Part shown: in pieces, positions 34,629 through 43,139 of the stretch
Numbering within the stretch: position 1 is the stretch's first letter
Layout of the letters: each line of letters opens with the position of its first letter
Assembly (NCBI GenBank): GCA_910577565.1
Contig: CAJTNJ010000009.1
Span: forward strand, 1 to 49,873
Length of the DNA stretch: 49,873 bases
Origin: an uncultured Oscillospiraceae bacterium
GTDB taxonomy: Bacteria; Bacillota; Clostridia; Oscillospirales; Ruminococcaceae
Direction of reading: 5' to 3'
Made by a program: the position numbers and the translations under genes
Notes under the pieces: generated by a model
Seen by the model: the letters and a program-made list of their open reading frames with translations, nothing else
Databases searched by the model: none
Told to the model about the DNA's origin: nothing

Positions 34629-35831
34629 ATGGCACTATTTAAACGCAAATCTAAACCAAGCCAAAATGACAGTTCGGTAATCGTCCAAACCCGCCCTACG
34701 AAATCATCACCCATAGACTCATTTTTTGGTTATCAACCAACCAATGAGGCATTAATAAAGCTTTATAAGTCGATGAGAGATTCAATTCCGGTTATCGATG
34801 CTGCATTTTGCAAGATCGAAAGGCTAATTGGCGGCTTTAAATTTTGTTGCGACAACCAAAGAGCGGAAGCTTTTTTAAACGATTTTAGCTATACCGTAAA
34901 AGTTGGGGCCAGCAGCATGGGTCTTGAACATTTTATTTGCACATATTTAGACAGCCTATTGCTTTTTGGAAACGCAGTAGGTGAAATTATTTTTGACCAA
35001 ACAGGTAAAGTCGCCGCGCTTTATAATGCGAGTATATCGGATGTTATGCTGTTACCGGGAGAAGATCCACTTACGGTAAAGGTTTGCGGCAAAGACGAAT
35101 CCGGCATGCCGGTTTATCCAACCTATTCGGATAGAATTTTATTCACGGCATTAAACCCACCGCCGGGAAAGATAAGAGGAGAAGGGATTTTAAGAAGTCT
35201 GCCGTTTGTAAGCCATATATTAACAAAAATATATAATGCAATGGGCGAGAATTTTGACAGAGTAGGTAACATTAGATTTGCGGTTACATATAAGCCGGGA
35301 GAAAGCGGTGTTGACCAAGCCTATGCAAAGCAAAGAGCAGAGAAGATTGCAAAAGAGTGGTCAGATGGTATGGCAGCAAGCAGGCACGGTGATATCAGAG
35401 ACTTCATAGCAGTTGGAGATGTCGATATAAAAGTAATAGGCGCAGACAATCAAATAATTGACTATGAGGTTCCCGCGAGGCAGATGGTAGAACAAATCAT
35501 CTCAAAGCTTTCCATTCCTCCGTTTATGCTTGGAATAAGTTGGTCAACAACAGAAAGAATGAGCCAGCAGCAAGCGGATGTTTTATCAACTGAGCTTGCC
35601 TATTATAGGCGTTTATTAAATCCCATCATATTAAAAATTGCAACAACCGTACTTAGAACCTACGGGTTTGCAGACAACCCAAAAATTAAGTGGGATATAC
35701 TCAACTTTAAAGACCAAATTCAGGCAGCCCAAACAAGGCTATATAACGCGCAAGCCGAAAAGATTGAGCTGGAAAACGGAAAAAAGCCAGAACCGATAGT
35801 TGTGGATTTAAGTGAGCAGGTCATATCTTAG
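34629..35831 (+). CDS. Phage portal protein
   Basis: 400 residues from the ATG at 34629, which has AAGGAGGTG just upstream. Dodecameric portals form the head vertex for DNA entry. Typical stretches: VIDAAFCKIERLIGGFKF, EHFICTYLDSLLLFGNAVGEI, LNPPPGKIRGEGILRSL, DYEVPARQMVEQIISKLSIPPFMLGISW and the C-terminal helix NFKDQIQAAQTRLYNAQAEKIELENG. It resembles SPP1/PBSX-type portals. Size and order (TerL-portal-protease-capsid) are as in HK97-like heads. Confidence 0.88.
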   Translation: MALFKRKSKPSQNDSSVIVQTRPTKSSPIDSFFGYQPTNEALIKLYKSMRDSIPVIDAAFCKIERLIGGFKFCCDNQRAEAFLNDFSYTVKVGASSMGLEHFICTYLDSLLLFGNAVGEIIFDQTGKVAALYNASISDVMLLPGEDPLTVKVCGKDESGMPVYPTYSDRILFTALNPPPGKIRGEGILRSLPFVSHILTKIYNAMGENFDRVGNIRFAVTYKPGESGVDQAYAKQRAEKIAKEWSDGMAASRHGDIRDFIAVGDVDIKVIGADNQIIDYEVPARQMVEQIISKLSIPPFMLGISWSTTERMSQQQADVLSTELAYYRRLLNPIILKIATTVLRTYGFADNPKIKWDILNFKDQIQAAQTRLYNAQAEKIELENGKKPEPIVVDLSEQVIS

Positions 35832-35873
35832 TAGAAATTACTTAATATATTTACCGAAAAGGAGGAATTGAAT

Positions 35874-36725
35874 TTGAAGCAAATAATAAAATCAGTCGAA
35901 ACTCAGTCGGAAGATATTGCTTTAATAAACAAATATACAAGACGCGATATGAAAGAAGACGAAGTCTTTATATTTTCGGTTGTGCTATGTGACAACGAAA
36001 TAGACAGAGAAGGCGAGGCTTTTACCAAAGAATCGCTGCAAAAACTGGCAGAACTGTTTTTAGGCAAAACCGGTATCTTTGACCATGATCCAAAAGGCAA
36101 AAATCAAACTGCCAGAATTTTCAGTACAAGTGTTGAATCAACAGGAGAAATGACATCTTTTAACGAACCAAGGCTTGCACTAAAAGCACGTGCTTATATG
36201 GTAAAAAGTGATCGCTATAAAGACTTAATACTTGAAATAGATGCCGGCATTATCAAAGAAGTAAGTGTTGGTTGCAGGGTGGAAAAAAAGGTATGCTCGA
36301 TATGCGGTGCACCGTATGACGGTTGTTGCGGACACCAACACGGTGAATTATATGACGGTAAAATTTGCTACAGCATGCTTATAGATCCGACAGATGCATT
36401 TGAGTGGTCATTTGTTGCGGTACCGGCACAAACTCGAGCTGGAATTATTAAAAATTATGGTTTTAATAAAAGTCAAATAGAAAAGCAAGCAAGCATAGGA
36501 AGGCACTATATGGAGCAGCTTAGAGCAGAAGTGATAAAAAGCGCATTTTTAAGCGGGTTTATGACCAAAGGAAATATTTTCCCAAACCTTGTCTTGAAAA
36601 TGAATATTGAAGAGCTTGAGGCTTTTAAAGATGAGTTTGGCAAAAACAAAAGCTCAAAAACGGCAAAACCTCAGCTTTTGAGAGTAGAAAAAACAAAAGA
36701 TATAAACAATGAGTTTTTGATATAA
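35874..36725 (+). CDS. Prohead maturation protease (XkdF/HK97-type)
   Basis: 283 residues from the TTG at 35874, eight bases after GGAGG; the TTG at 35868 is too close to it. The serine-protease signature is present: His71 in GIFDHDPKG and Ser131 in KEVSVGC. A Cys/His cluster follows (CSIC at 141-144, CCGHQH at 151-156), as in other phage proteases of this group, probably zinc binding. The C-terminal ~90 residues after VPAQ may act as scaffold. The enzyme normally trims scaffold and capsid during head assembly. Confidence 0.85.
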   Translation: MKQIIKSVETQSEDIALINKYTRRDMKEDEVFIFSVVLCDNEIDREGEAFTKESLQKLAELFLGKTGIFDHDPKGKNQTARIFSTSVESTGEMTSFNEPRLALKARAYMVKSDRYKDLILEIDAGIIKEVSVGCRVEKKVCSICGAPYDGCCGHQHGELYDGKICYSMLIDPTDAFEWSFVAVPAQTRAGIIKNYGFNKSQIEKQASIGRHYMEQLRAEVIKSAFLSGFMTKGNIFPNLVLKMNIEELEAFKDEFGKNKSSKTAKPQLLRVEKTKDINNEFLI

Positions 36726-36770
36726 ACTGTTTTATAAATAATCATCCCAACATTTAGGAGGAAATATAAT

Positions 36771-37787
36771 ATGAATTATAAGTCTGTTAAATTAGAAAAA
36801 GGTATGTATCATCATTCAAACAAGAGCTTTACAGAAGTTCTTGAATCTTTGGACCCAAGTGAAAATTATCGTGGCACTCCGCTTGAAAATTTAGATGCAT
36901 TTCAGCGTCAATTAAAGCGTTTTGACATCAAAGTCAAAGGTGCAAGTTCAGACCAAGTGCAAAAGTTCTATCAAACTTCCGACTCAGCCGCTCTTTTCCC
37001 TGAATTTTTGTCACGTGCGATACATCAGGGAATGGAAGAAGCAAATGTTATATTGGATATTGTTGCAACCAAAACCAAAATTGACAGCATGGACTATCGC
37101 AGCATTGCTTCAACTCCAACCGATGATGAAAAACGCATGGAAAAGGTTGGCGAAGGAGAAGAAATTCCTGAAACCAAAGTTCATTTGCAGGATAATCTTG
37201 TAAAACTCAGCAAAAGAGGTCGTTCTTTGTCTGCAAGTTATGAAGCCATTCAATATCAAAAGCTTGATCTTTTCACAGTTACTTTAAAGCAAATTGGTGC
37301 TTATCTTGCAACAACATTGCTGGAAGATGCAGTAGACGTAGTAATTAATGGTGATGGCGGAAACAACCCGGCAACTCAATATAACACAGCCGAAAGCGGT
37401 ACGATTACATATTCAGATTTGCTTGATCTTTGGGGCAAATTTGGCGCTTACCAAATGAACACAATGCTTGCATCTCCTGATGTTATGTTAAAAATTTTGG
37501 GCATAAAAGAGTTCCAAAACCCAATAACAGGTCTTAATTTCCAAGGAACCGGCGTTTTAAACAATCCCCTTGGATCTAAACTTATAAGATCGTCAGCAGT
37601 ACCGGAAGGCAAGCTCATAGCACTCGATAAAAGATTTGCTTTAGAGCAGGTTATAGCAAGAGATATTACTGTTGAGTCGGACAAGCTCATAGACAAACAG
37701 CTAAGTCGTTCAACAATTACAACAATTACCGGATTCGCCAAAATATTCAAAGAGGCATCGGTAGTGCTTAATGTAAATCAAAATTAA
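36771..37787 (+). CDS. Major capsid protein (HK97 fold, XkdG-like)
   Basis: 338 residues with a strong ribosome site (TAGGAGGAAATATA). Helical N-terminal arm (to about 65, possibly cleaved by the protease), then SAALFPEFLSRAIHQGMEEANVILDIVATKTKID, SLSASYEAIQYQKLDLFTVTLKQIGAYL, and the P-domain/A-domain-like region ASPDVMLKILGIKEFQNP. The C-terminus KIFKEASVVLNVN is also family-like. The frame is intact. It sits directly after the protease, as in HK97-type head operons. Confidence 0.85.
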   Translation: MNYKSVKLEKGMYHHSNKSFTEVLESLDPSENYRGTPLENLDAFQRQLKRFDIKVKGASSDQVQKFYQTSDSAALFPEFLSRAIHQGMEEANVILDIVATKTKIDSMDYRSIASTPTDDEKRMEKVGEGEEIPETKVHLQDNLVKLSKRGRSLSASYEAIQYQKLDLFTVTLKQIGAYLATTLLEDAVDVVINGDGGNNPATQYNTAESGTITYSDLLDLWGKFGAYQMNTMLASPDVMLKILGIKEFQNPITGLNFQGTGVLNNPLGSKLIRSSAVPEGKLIALDKRFALEQVIARDITVESDKLIDKQLSRSTITTITGFAKIFKEASVVLNVNQN

Positions 37788-37829
37788 CAATATAAAATTG
37801 ATTTTATCGAACTTTGAAAGATGAATAAC

Positions 37830-37863
37830 AAAACAGCGGGGTCAGCTTGGCCCTTGCTGTTTT
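37830..37863 (+). terminator. Terminator-like hairpin between capsid and connector genes
   Basis: AAAACAGC pairs with GCTGTTTT (8 pairs), extended by GGG/CCC beyond a small TT bulge, and ends in a short T-run. It lies inside the cassette, where partial termination would give more capsid than downstream transcript. Confidence 0.6.
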
Positions 37864-37886
37864 ATACGTTTAAAAGGAGGTACTTA

Positions 37887-38273
37887 ATGGATAAGACAAA
37901 AATCCTGGAAGCTTTTGCAGACATGGCAGGTCTTAACAGTGAAGAAGTTTTAAAATATTCTTCTCTTGCTATACTTGCAGCTACTCAAGTGGAGGCACAG
38001 TGCAAAAGTGATGTGGTTCCATCTAAAGAGCCTGTACTTGTGATGCTCTGTGCGGCACTTGTCAACTTGTGGGCAAATTTAGCAAGCGCGTCAAATGACC
38101 CTACCGGCAAATTTTCCGGAAACGGATATTCTATAACGAAAAATTCAAAAAGCCAAATGCAAACTGCTCAAGCGCTATTTGACAGATGGCGAATGGAAGC
38201 AGCTGGGTTGTTGGTAGATGAAGGTTTTGCATTTTTTGCATCAAAGGAGATTCCAAATGAACCCAAGAAATGA
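37887..38273 (+). CDS. Head-tail connector-type protein (first)
   Basis: 128 residues; ATG at 37887 with AAAGGAGG upstream. All-helical composition (KILEAFADMAGLNSEEVLKYSSLAILAATQVEAQC; MQTAQALFDRWRMEAAGLL). Its size and position right after the capsid gene suggest an adaptor that binds the portal (gp15/XkdH position). Assignment is by synteny; sequence alone is not decisive. It overlaps the next gene by 17 bases. Confidence 0.6.
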   Translation: MDKTKILEAFADMAGLNSEEVLKYSSLAILAATQVEAQCKSDVVPSKEPVLVMLCAALVNLWANLASASNDPTGKFSGNGYSITKNSKSQMQTAQALFDRWRMEAAGLLVDEGFAFFASKEIPNEPKK

Positions 38274-38574
38274 GATGAAGCGCACCATGAGAACTTTTGG
38301 CCAACCGGTTAAGATTATATCAAAAGAACGCGTTGTTGACGGAGCAGGAATTTTTCAGAAGATTTTTAAAAAATCTTGTGAGTATAACACAAGCGAAATA
38401 ACTACGGTTGGAAAAGTTACCGAAAACAAATATAGTCTCTGGCTATATGACTACGACAAAGTAAGCTCGATTGATAAAGTAATATTTAAAAATAAAAATT
38501 ACGAAATCCTTTCCGGCGACTATGATGCGCAAATAGGCTGCTGGAGACTTATTGTTAAGGAGGAGCTAAATTGA
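38257..38574 (+). CDS. Head completion/stopper-type protein (second connector)
   Basis: 105 residues; ATG at 38257 with AAAGGAGA upstream. Beta-rich (VKIISKERVVDGAGIFQKIF, KYSLWLYDYDKVSSIDKVIFKNKNYEI, GCWRLIVKEE), fitting stopper proteins that close the portal channel. The call rests on size, fold-like composition and place. Stop and next start overlap by four bases. Confidence 0.55.
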   Translation: MNPRNEMKRTMRTFGQPVKIISKERVVDGAGIFQKIFKKSCEYNTSEITTVGKVTENKYSLWLYDYDKVSSIDKVIFKNKNYEILSGDYDAQIGCWRLIVKEELN

Positions 38575-39248
38575 GTCCATATGAAATTTTAAACACAGTA
38601 ATTGAAACTTTGCAGACAGAACTAGATATTAGGGTATATAATACATTTCCTGAAAGCAAAATAAGTCACCCAATTAAAGAAGAAGTAATAACGGTTGAGT
38701 TATTTTCCGGAGCGGAGTATAAAACTTTGCTGGAGTTAAAAACTTATATGCCACAGATGTATGGTTCAAGAGCATGTCGCAACCTGACAGAGCAGGCAAG
38801 AAAGGCTTTGAGCAAAGCAAGCATACAAGGATTTAACGAACTAACTGCCTATTCGGTAAATTATGATGAAAATTTAAGAGCATATGTGCAGGAATCGAGA
38901 ACTAAGTTTGAAATACTTGATGCAAAAAAGATTTTAGTGCCAATAGATTTTGGGGATGAAGTTATAAATGCAACAGGCGAAACAATAGTAAAATATTCTA
39001 GGAATATTCTAATTTATTACTCACCGATAGCGGGAGCTCAATGCAGTGATTTGGGATGTGCTTTGAGAAAGGTGGAAGGCAAGGCAGTTTTAGATCAACA
39101 ACAATTTGAAAAACTCACAAGTCTTGTAAAGTCAGGTGAAACAAGAACAATCTCAGTTGGGTCGGATAGCTTCAAAGCTGTGCTTATATCTTTAAGTGGC
39201 AGGCCGGATTCAAAGATAGAATTTACATTTTTAGAGGTGCCACAATGA
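38571..39248 (+). CDS. Tail-terminator-like protein with an extra C-terminal domain
   Basis: 225 residues; TTG start with AAGGAGGAG upstream. The first ~120 residues (ILNTVIETLQTELDIRVYNTFPE, RACRNLTEQARKAL, FELTAYSVNYDENLRAYVQESR-like pattern) look like a phage tail terminator. Residues ~125-225 form a second beta-rich part (KYSRNILIYYSPIAG, TRTISVGSDSFKAVLISLSG, KIEFTFLEVP) I do not recognise. Ordinary terminators are ~120-150 residues, so this may be a fusion. Overlaps the next gene by four bases (ATGA). Confidence 0.5.
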   Translation: MSPYEILNTVIETLQTELDIRVYNTFPESKISHPIKEEVITVELFSGAEYKTLLELKTYMPQMYGSRACRNLTEQARKALSKASIQGFNELTAYSVNYDENLRAYVQESRTKFEILDAKKILVPIDFGDEVINATGETIVKYSRNILIYYSPIAGAQCSDLGCALRKVEGKAVLDQQQFEKLTSLVKSGETRTISVGSDSFKAVLISLSGRPDSKIEFTFLEVPQ

Positions 39249-40180
39249 GCATTGAATTAACAGCTTACGATATATCAGGCACCTTGTTAGCATTGCCCAC
39301 ACCTATAGCATATGAAATGTATTCAGGTGACCTTGGGGTTGTTACAACATTTTCGTTTAAATTTTTACAGAGCATCCCCAAAGAGGTAGTAAGGTTGGAT
39401 GTTAAAAAGGAAAATGGGGATATAATTTCCTGCTTTGTTGACTCAATTCAAAGGGTATTGGATGAAAATGGCGACAACTATACACTTAATGTAACAAACG
39501 ATCGTGCAAAGGTAATGCAAAATCAGGTAAAACCGACAAAGCATCTAGTTTATGACACGTCAAATATGCTTGAAGACTATGCAAAACCGTATGGAATAAC
39601 AAAGAGCAACTTAGTTTCCGGCACAGCGTCCATATTTGAAACTACAATCGGTATGACTGCGTGGGATGCCATAACATTGTTTTGCAGAAAAGTTTTCGGT
39701 GGATATGCAACATTGATGCAAGACGGAACGCTTAGTTTAAATAACTTCGTTTCCACGTCTATTGTGTTTGGAGAAGGTGGTTTACCTTATACTTACTTAA
39801 AGCAAAAAGATGACAGGACAGTTTTGCCATCAAGGGTTTATATGCAAGCTTATGACGATGATTCTGATTTTAGTGCATATATGGACAATGAATATGCAAT
39901 TAACTGCGGCATATCAAGAGTGAGGTATTATAGAAGTCCGAAACAATGGTCTATACTTACAAAACGCGGCGCTAGTGAAATAATAAGGAATGCAAACTTA
40001 AAGCGCTATACCTATGAAATAAAAGTGCCACAATATCTAGATCTTTATCCCGGTATGGTGGTTAAAATAAAAGGACTCGGCATAGACGAAACTACATATT
40101 ATGTTGACAAAACCTATTTTTCAAAAACTCAGAAAGGTCAATTTACAAGAGTGGTTTTGTGCAATTATCTTATGATTTAA
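39245..40180 (+). CDS. Tail hub-like protein (XkdQ / late control D type)
   Basis: 311 residues. N-terminal beta region (TAYDISGTLLALPTPIAYEMYSGDLGVVTTFSFKF), then SCFVDSIQRVLDENGDNYTLNVTNDRAKVMQNQV, and a late IKVPQYLDLYPGMVVKIKGLGIDETTYYVDKTYFS. The pattern and length resemble XkdQ/gpD-like hub proteins, which sit at the tail tip. In phages these are preceded by tube, sheath and tape-measure genes; none is here. The reading frame is intact and ends 24 bases before a strong terminator. Confidence 0.6.
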   Translation: MSIELTAYDISGTLLALPTPIAYEMYSGDLGVVTTFSFKFLQSIPKEVVRLDVKKENGDIISCFVDSIQRVLDENGDNYTLNVTNDRAKVMQNQVKPTKHLVYDTSNMLEDYAKPYGITKSNLVSGTASIFETTIGMTAWDAITLFCRKVFGGYATLMQDGTLSLNNFVSTSIVFGEGGLPYTYLKQKDDRTVLPSRVYMQAYDDDSDFSAYMDNEYAINCGISRVRYYRSPKQWSILTKRGASEIIRNANLKRYTYEIKVPQYLDLYPGMVVKIKGLGIDETTYYVDKTYFSKTQKGQFTRVVLCNYLMI

Positions 40181-40203
40181 TATTTTTGACGGTTAATTTC
40201 ACT

Positions 40204-40235
40204 AAGGCGGTCAGTAATATCCTGACTGCCTTTTC
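40204..40235 (+). terminator. Terminator of the phage cassette
   Basis: An 11-pair stem AAGGCGGTCAG with CTGACTGCCTT (one G-U pair), a 7-base loop and a T-run. It cleanly ends the cassette. Confidence 0.9.
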
Positions 40236-40732
40236 TTGACATAAAATGTCTAAATTGATATCATGACAAAAGAGTATGTTTGCATTTTTGAGTTTGATTA
40301 AATAAGATTGGTCTGCAAATTAAAAACTCAACTTTTTTCTATATTTTTACCTTGCATGCTCATGCATTTTTACTAAAAAATCAATTTGTATATATGCAAA
40401 TAAAATTATAATAAGACAATAAACCAATCGAAAAAGAGGCAATAATCTTGGCTGCTATAGCATATCAGCATCTACACCGTCTAATAACCTAAGATTTGAT
40501 GGAAAACAGACATTTAATTTTGCTTTACTAACATAAAGGTAGTTATTTCCATAAAATATAATTATATTAAGCAGCGTTAACATGATTGTTATATCATCTG
40601 GTTAAAAATGTTTTTTCATATAAGTTGTCGTTTATAGCCATTGTATCTGTATATTGATATATTGTTATAGATTGTCTAAAGTAGACTTTTAATAAAACTT
40701 TAAAAATATCTGTTAAATATTGTAATAATTTG
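40236..40732. other. Gene-free stretch between cassette and pst operon
   Basis: AT-rich, with no coding region. A search by eye for a phage attachment repeat shared with 32630-32790 gives nothing longer than about nine bases. A possible Pho-box-like run of TGTTAAAT/TTGTTGAA near 40710-40735 is too loose to call. Confidence 0.45.
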
Positions 40733-40761
40733 TTGAAGTTTGTCGCTGTTTATAGTACAAT
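40733..40761 (+). promoter_or_regulatory. Promoter of the pst operon
   Basis: TTGAAG at 40733-40738, a 17-base spacer and TACAAT at 40756-40761. The -35 is weak, as expected for a PhoP-activated promoter, but no clear Pho box can be asserted. Confidence 0.6.
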
Positions 40762-40799
40762 TTCTAATGTGTGATTTTATTTTTGTTGGGGGCTGCTAA

Positions 40800-41636
40800 A
40801 TGAAAAAAGGAGTTTTACTAAAAGTAATATTGCTGATATTGATAATAGCTGTTTTTTTTAGTGGTTGCGAAAAGAAAATAACCGACATGGACTCAGAACT
40901 TTCCGGCAAACTGGAGATTGTTGGTTCTTCTTCAATGCAGGAAGTGTGTGACGCTCTGGCTAAAAGTTTTATGGATAAATACCCAAAAATTGATGTGTTA
41001 AAAAGTGGTAGCGGGTCGGGTGAAGCGCCAAGAGTTGTAATGAACGGCATTGCTCAAATCGGCGATTTGTCGCGCGATCTTACTGAATATGAAAATCCGC
41101 AACTTTTTGATAAACATATTATAGCAATTGACGGAATTGCCATATGTACGAACAAAACTAACAACATAAATAACCTATCAACCGAGCAGATAAGAGGGAT
41201 TTTTAACGGCAGCATAAAAAACTGGTCTCAAGTTGGCGGCAAGGATGGCGCAATAACTATTGTGGGAAGAAACACAGCTTCCGGTATAAGAATTGTTTTT
41301 GAAAGCATTATGAGTGTAGAAGATAATTGCAAATATGTGGTTGAACTTGACAATAATGGAAAGGTAAAGGAAAAGATAAAAAGCGATCCAAACGCCATAG
41401 GTTATATATCATTTTCAAGCGTAGATGACTCTGTTAATGCTTTGGATGTTGATTTTGTTAAGGCAACAGAAGAAAATATCAAAAACGGCCAATATACCAT
41501 CAGCATACCTTTTATGCAAATTGTTAAAAAAGGTACGTGCGATGAACTGATAAAAGCTTGGTTTGATCATGTATATTCACCGCAGGGAGAAGATGCTATA
41601 AAATCTTCTAAATTGATTGCTGTTTCTAGAAATTAA
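40800..41636 (+). CDS. pstS: Phosphate-binding lipoprotein PstS
   Basis: 278 residues. A lipoprotein signal with the lipobox FFSGC (Cys23) anchors it outside the membrane. Phosphate-binding regions: VGSSSMQEVCDAL, SGSGEAPRVVMNG, GDLSRDLTEYE and GRNTASGIRIVFE. It delivers phosphate to PstCA. GGGGG precedes the ATG. First gene of pstS-C-A-B-phoU. Confidence 0.95.
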   Translation: MKKGVLLKVILLILIIAVFFSGCEKKITDMDSELSGKLEIVGSSSMQEVCDALAKSFMDKYPKIDVLKSGSGSGEAPRVVMNGIAQIGDLSRDLTEYENPQLFDKHIIAIDGIAICTNKTNNINNLSTEQIRGIFNGSIKNWSQVGGKDGAITIVGRNTASGIRIVFESIMSVEDNCKYVVELDNNGKVKEKIKSDPNAIGYISFSSVDDSVNALDVDFVKATEENIKNGQYTISIPFMQIVKKGTCDELIKAWFDHVYSPQGEDAIKSSKLIAVSRN

Positions 41637-41759
41637 TATTTTCATAACTATAATTTTAGTTGTTATTGTAAGCTTTATATGATAAAATTAGTTGTGTTAA
41701 AATTTTAATTCATTAAAAATAGGCATCTATATATTTGTTGGCATTAAGGGGATAAAGCA

Positions 41760-43139
41760 ATGAATATGTGCTTGACTGAGAAAGAAAAAAAAACAGAGCA
41801 TATCAAAACTAACATCAAGTTTTTTTCGGCAGTTGGTGTTGGCGCTTTAATTGTTTTATTTTTCATTTTCCCTTACATGCAAATTATTGCAAATACTAAA
41901 AATTATATTCTAAGCGGCTTTGATATATTAACTCTTCCCGGCGTAGAAATTGCCGGATTGGACAAAACAGCAATTATTAAATTTTCAACATACATGAAAG
42001 CATCTGTTTTATTAGGTGCAATTTCACCAATTTGTGGCATACTGTTTTTGATTTTTAAAAAATTTAGATTTGCAGGCATAAGTTTTGCAATTTGTGCATT
42101 AACTCCTTTGATGAGTCTTATTAATATTGCAAATATAAAGAATCAAATTATTGATTTGAACATAAGCAGCAATAGGTTATATATTGGTTTTTTATGGCCG
42201 TTTTTCTTAATACTTATAGGTGGACTTATTTGTTCGGTATTATCTTTGTGGTTAAGAGGCGGTGAAAAGCTTGCGGAGTCAGTGTTTTTTTGTTTTGCAT
42301 GCGTGTCTGTCGGCTCTGTATTGTTTGTTACACTTTATATGGCGCTTTCTGGCATTCCTGCAATATCTGAAATAGGGCTTTTTAAGTTCTTGTTTGGAAC
42401 AAAGTGGAATCCATCTAAACAAGTTTACGGCATACTTCCGCTTATATTATCATCGATCTTTGGTGCAGCTGGAGCTATAATCGTTGGAGTTCCAATAGGG
42501 ATCCTTGCAGCAGTATTTTTGTCCGAGGTGTCATCTAAAAAAATAGCGTCTTTAATAAGGCCGGTCGTTGAACTGCTCGCCGGCATTCCTTCGGTAATAT
42601 ATGGCTTCTTTGGCATGTTGGTGATAGTGCCACTAATAAGGAACCTGTTTTTTGATTTGACGACACTTGACGGAAAGCCAATAATAGGCGACTCACTGCT
42701 TGCTGTCATTATCGTTTTAGCAATAATGGTTCTTCCAACTATCATAAGCACTGCGGAAACGTCACTCAGGGCAGTTCCTATATCCTATCGTGAGGCATCT
42801 TTGGGCCTTGGTGCTACGCCAACTCAAACCATATTCAAAGTTACAGTACCTGCTGCAAAATCAGGCATACTATCCGGAGTAGTTCTTGGCGTAGGTCGTG
42901 CAATAGGGGAAACGATGGCAGTGATAATGGTTGCGGGCAACATAGCAAATATGCCGGAACTTCTAGGCTCGGTTCGCTTGCTCACCACAGGCATAGCTAT
43001 AGACATGGCATACTCATCTGGTTTGTTTAGGCAGGCTTTGTTTGGAATAGGTCTTGTGCTTTTTGTCTTTATTATGATTGTAAATATAAGTTTTATGTTA
43101 ATATCAAAAAGGGGTGTACAAATAGATGCAAACAGTTAA
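41760..43139 (+). CDS. pstC: Phosphate ABC transporter permease PstC with N-terminal membrane extension
   Basis: 459 residues, against about 300 for typical PstC. The conventional permease begins near residue 168 (AESVFFCFACVSVGSVLFV...GLFKFLFGTKWNP) and contains the BPD-transporter core LAGIPSVIYGFFGM, EASLGLGATPTQTIFKVTVPAAKSGI and GRAIGETMAVIMVAGN. The first ~165 residues add about four membrane segments (about 22-44, 80-99, 103-122, 140-162). The ribosome site AAGGGGAT precedes ATG, so the long start is real. The overlap with pstA is 14 bases. Confidence 0.93.
   Translation: MNMCLTEKEKKTEHIKTNIKFFSAVGVGALIVLFFIFPYMQIIANTKNYILSGFDILTLPGVEIAGLDKTAIIKFSTYMKASVLLGAISPICGILFLIFKKFRFAGISFAICALTPLMSLINIANIKNQIIDLNISSNRLYIGFLWPFFLILIGGLICSVLSLWLRGGEKLAESVFFCFACVSVGSVLFVTLYMALSGIPAISEIGLFKFLFGTKWNPSKQVYGILPLILSSIFGAAGAIIVGVPIGILAAVFLSEVSSKKIASLIRPVVELLAGIPSVIYGFFGMLVIVPLIRNLFFDLTTLDGKPIIGDSLLAVIIVLAIMVLPTIISTAETSLRAVPISYREASLGLGATPTQTIFKVTVPAAKSGILSGVVLGVGRAIGETMAVIMVAGNIANMPELLGSVRLLTTGIAIDMAYSSGLFRQALFGIGLVLFVFIMIVNISFMLISKRGVQIDANS

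Noticed and set aside
32630..40790. Prophage attachment sites flanking the cassette
   Set aside because: No direct repeat longer than about nine bases shared between the left and right flanks, no tRNA at either side and no integrase.
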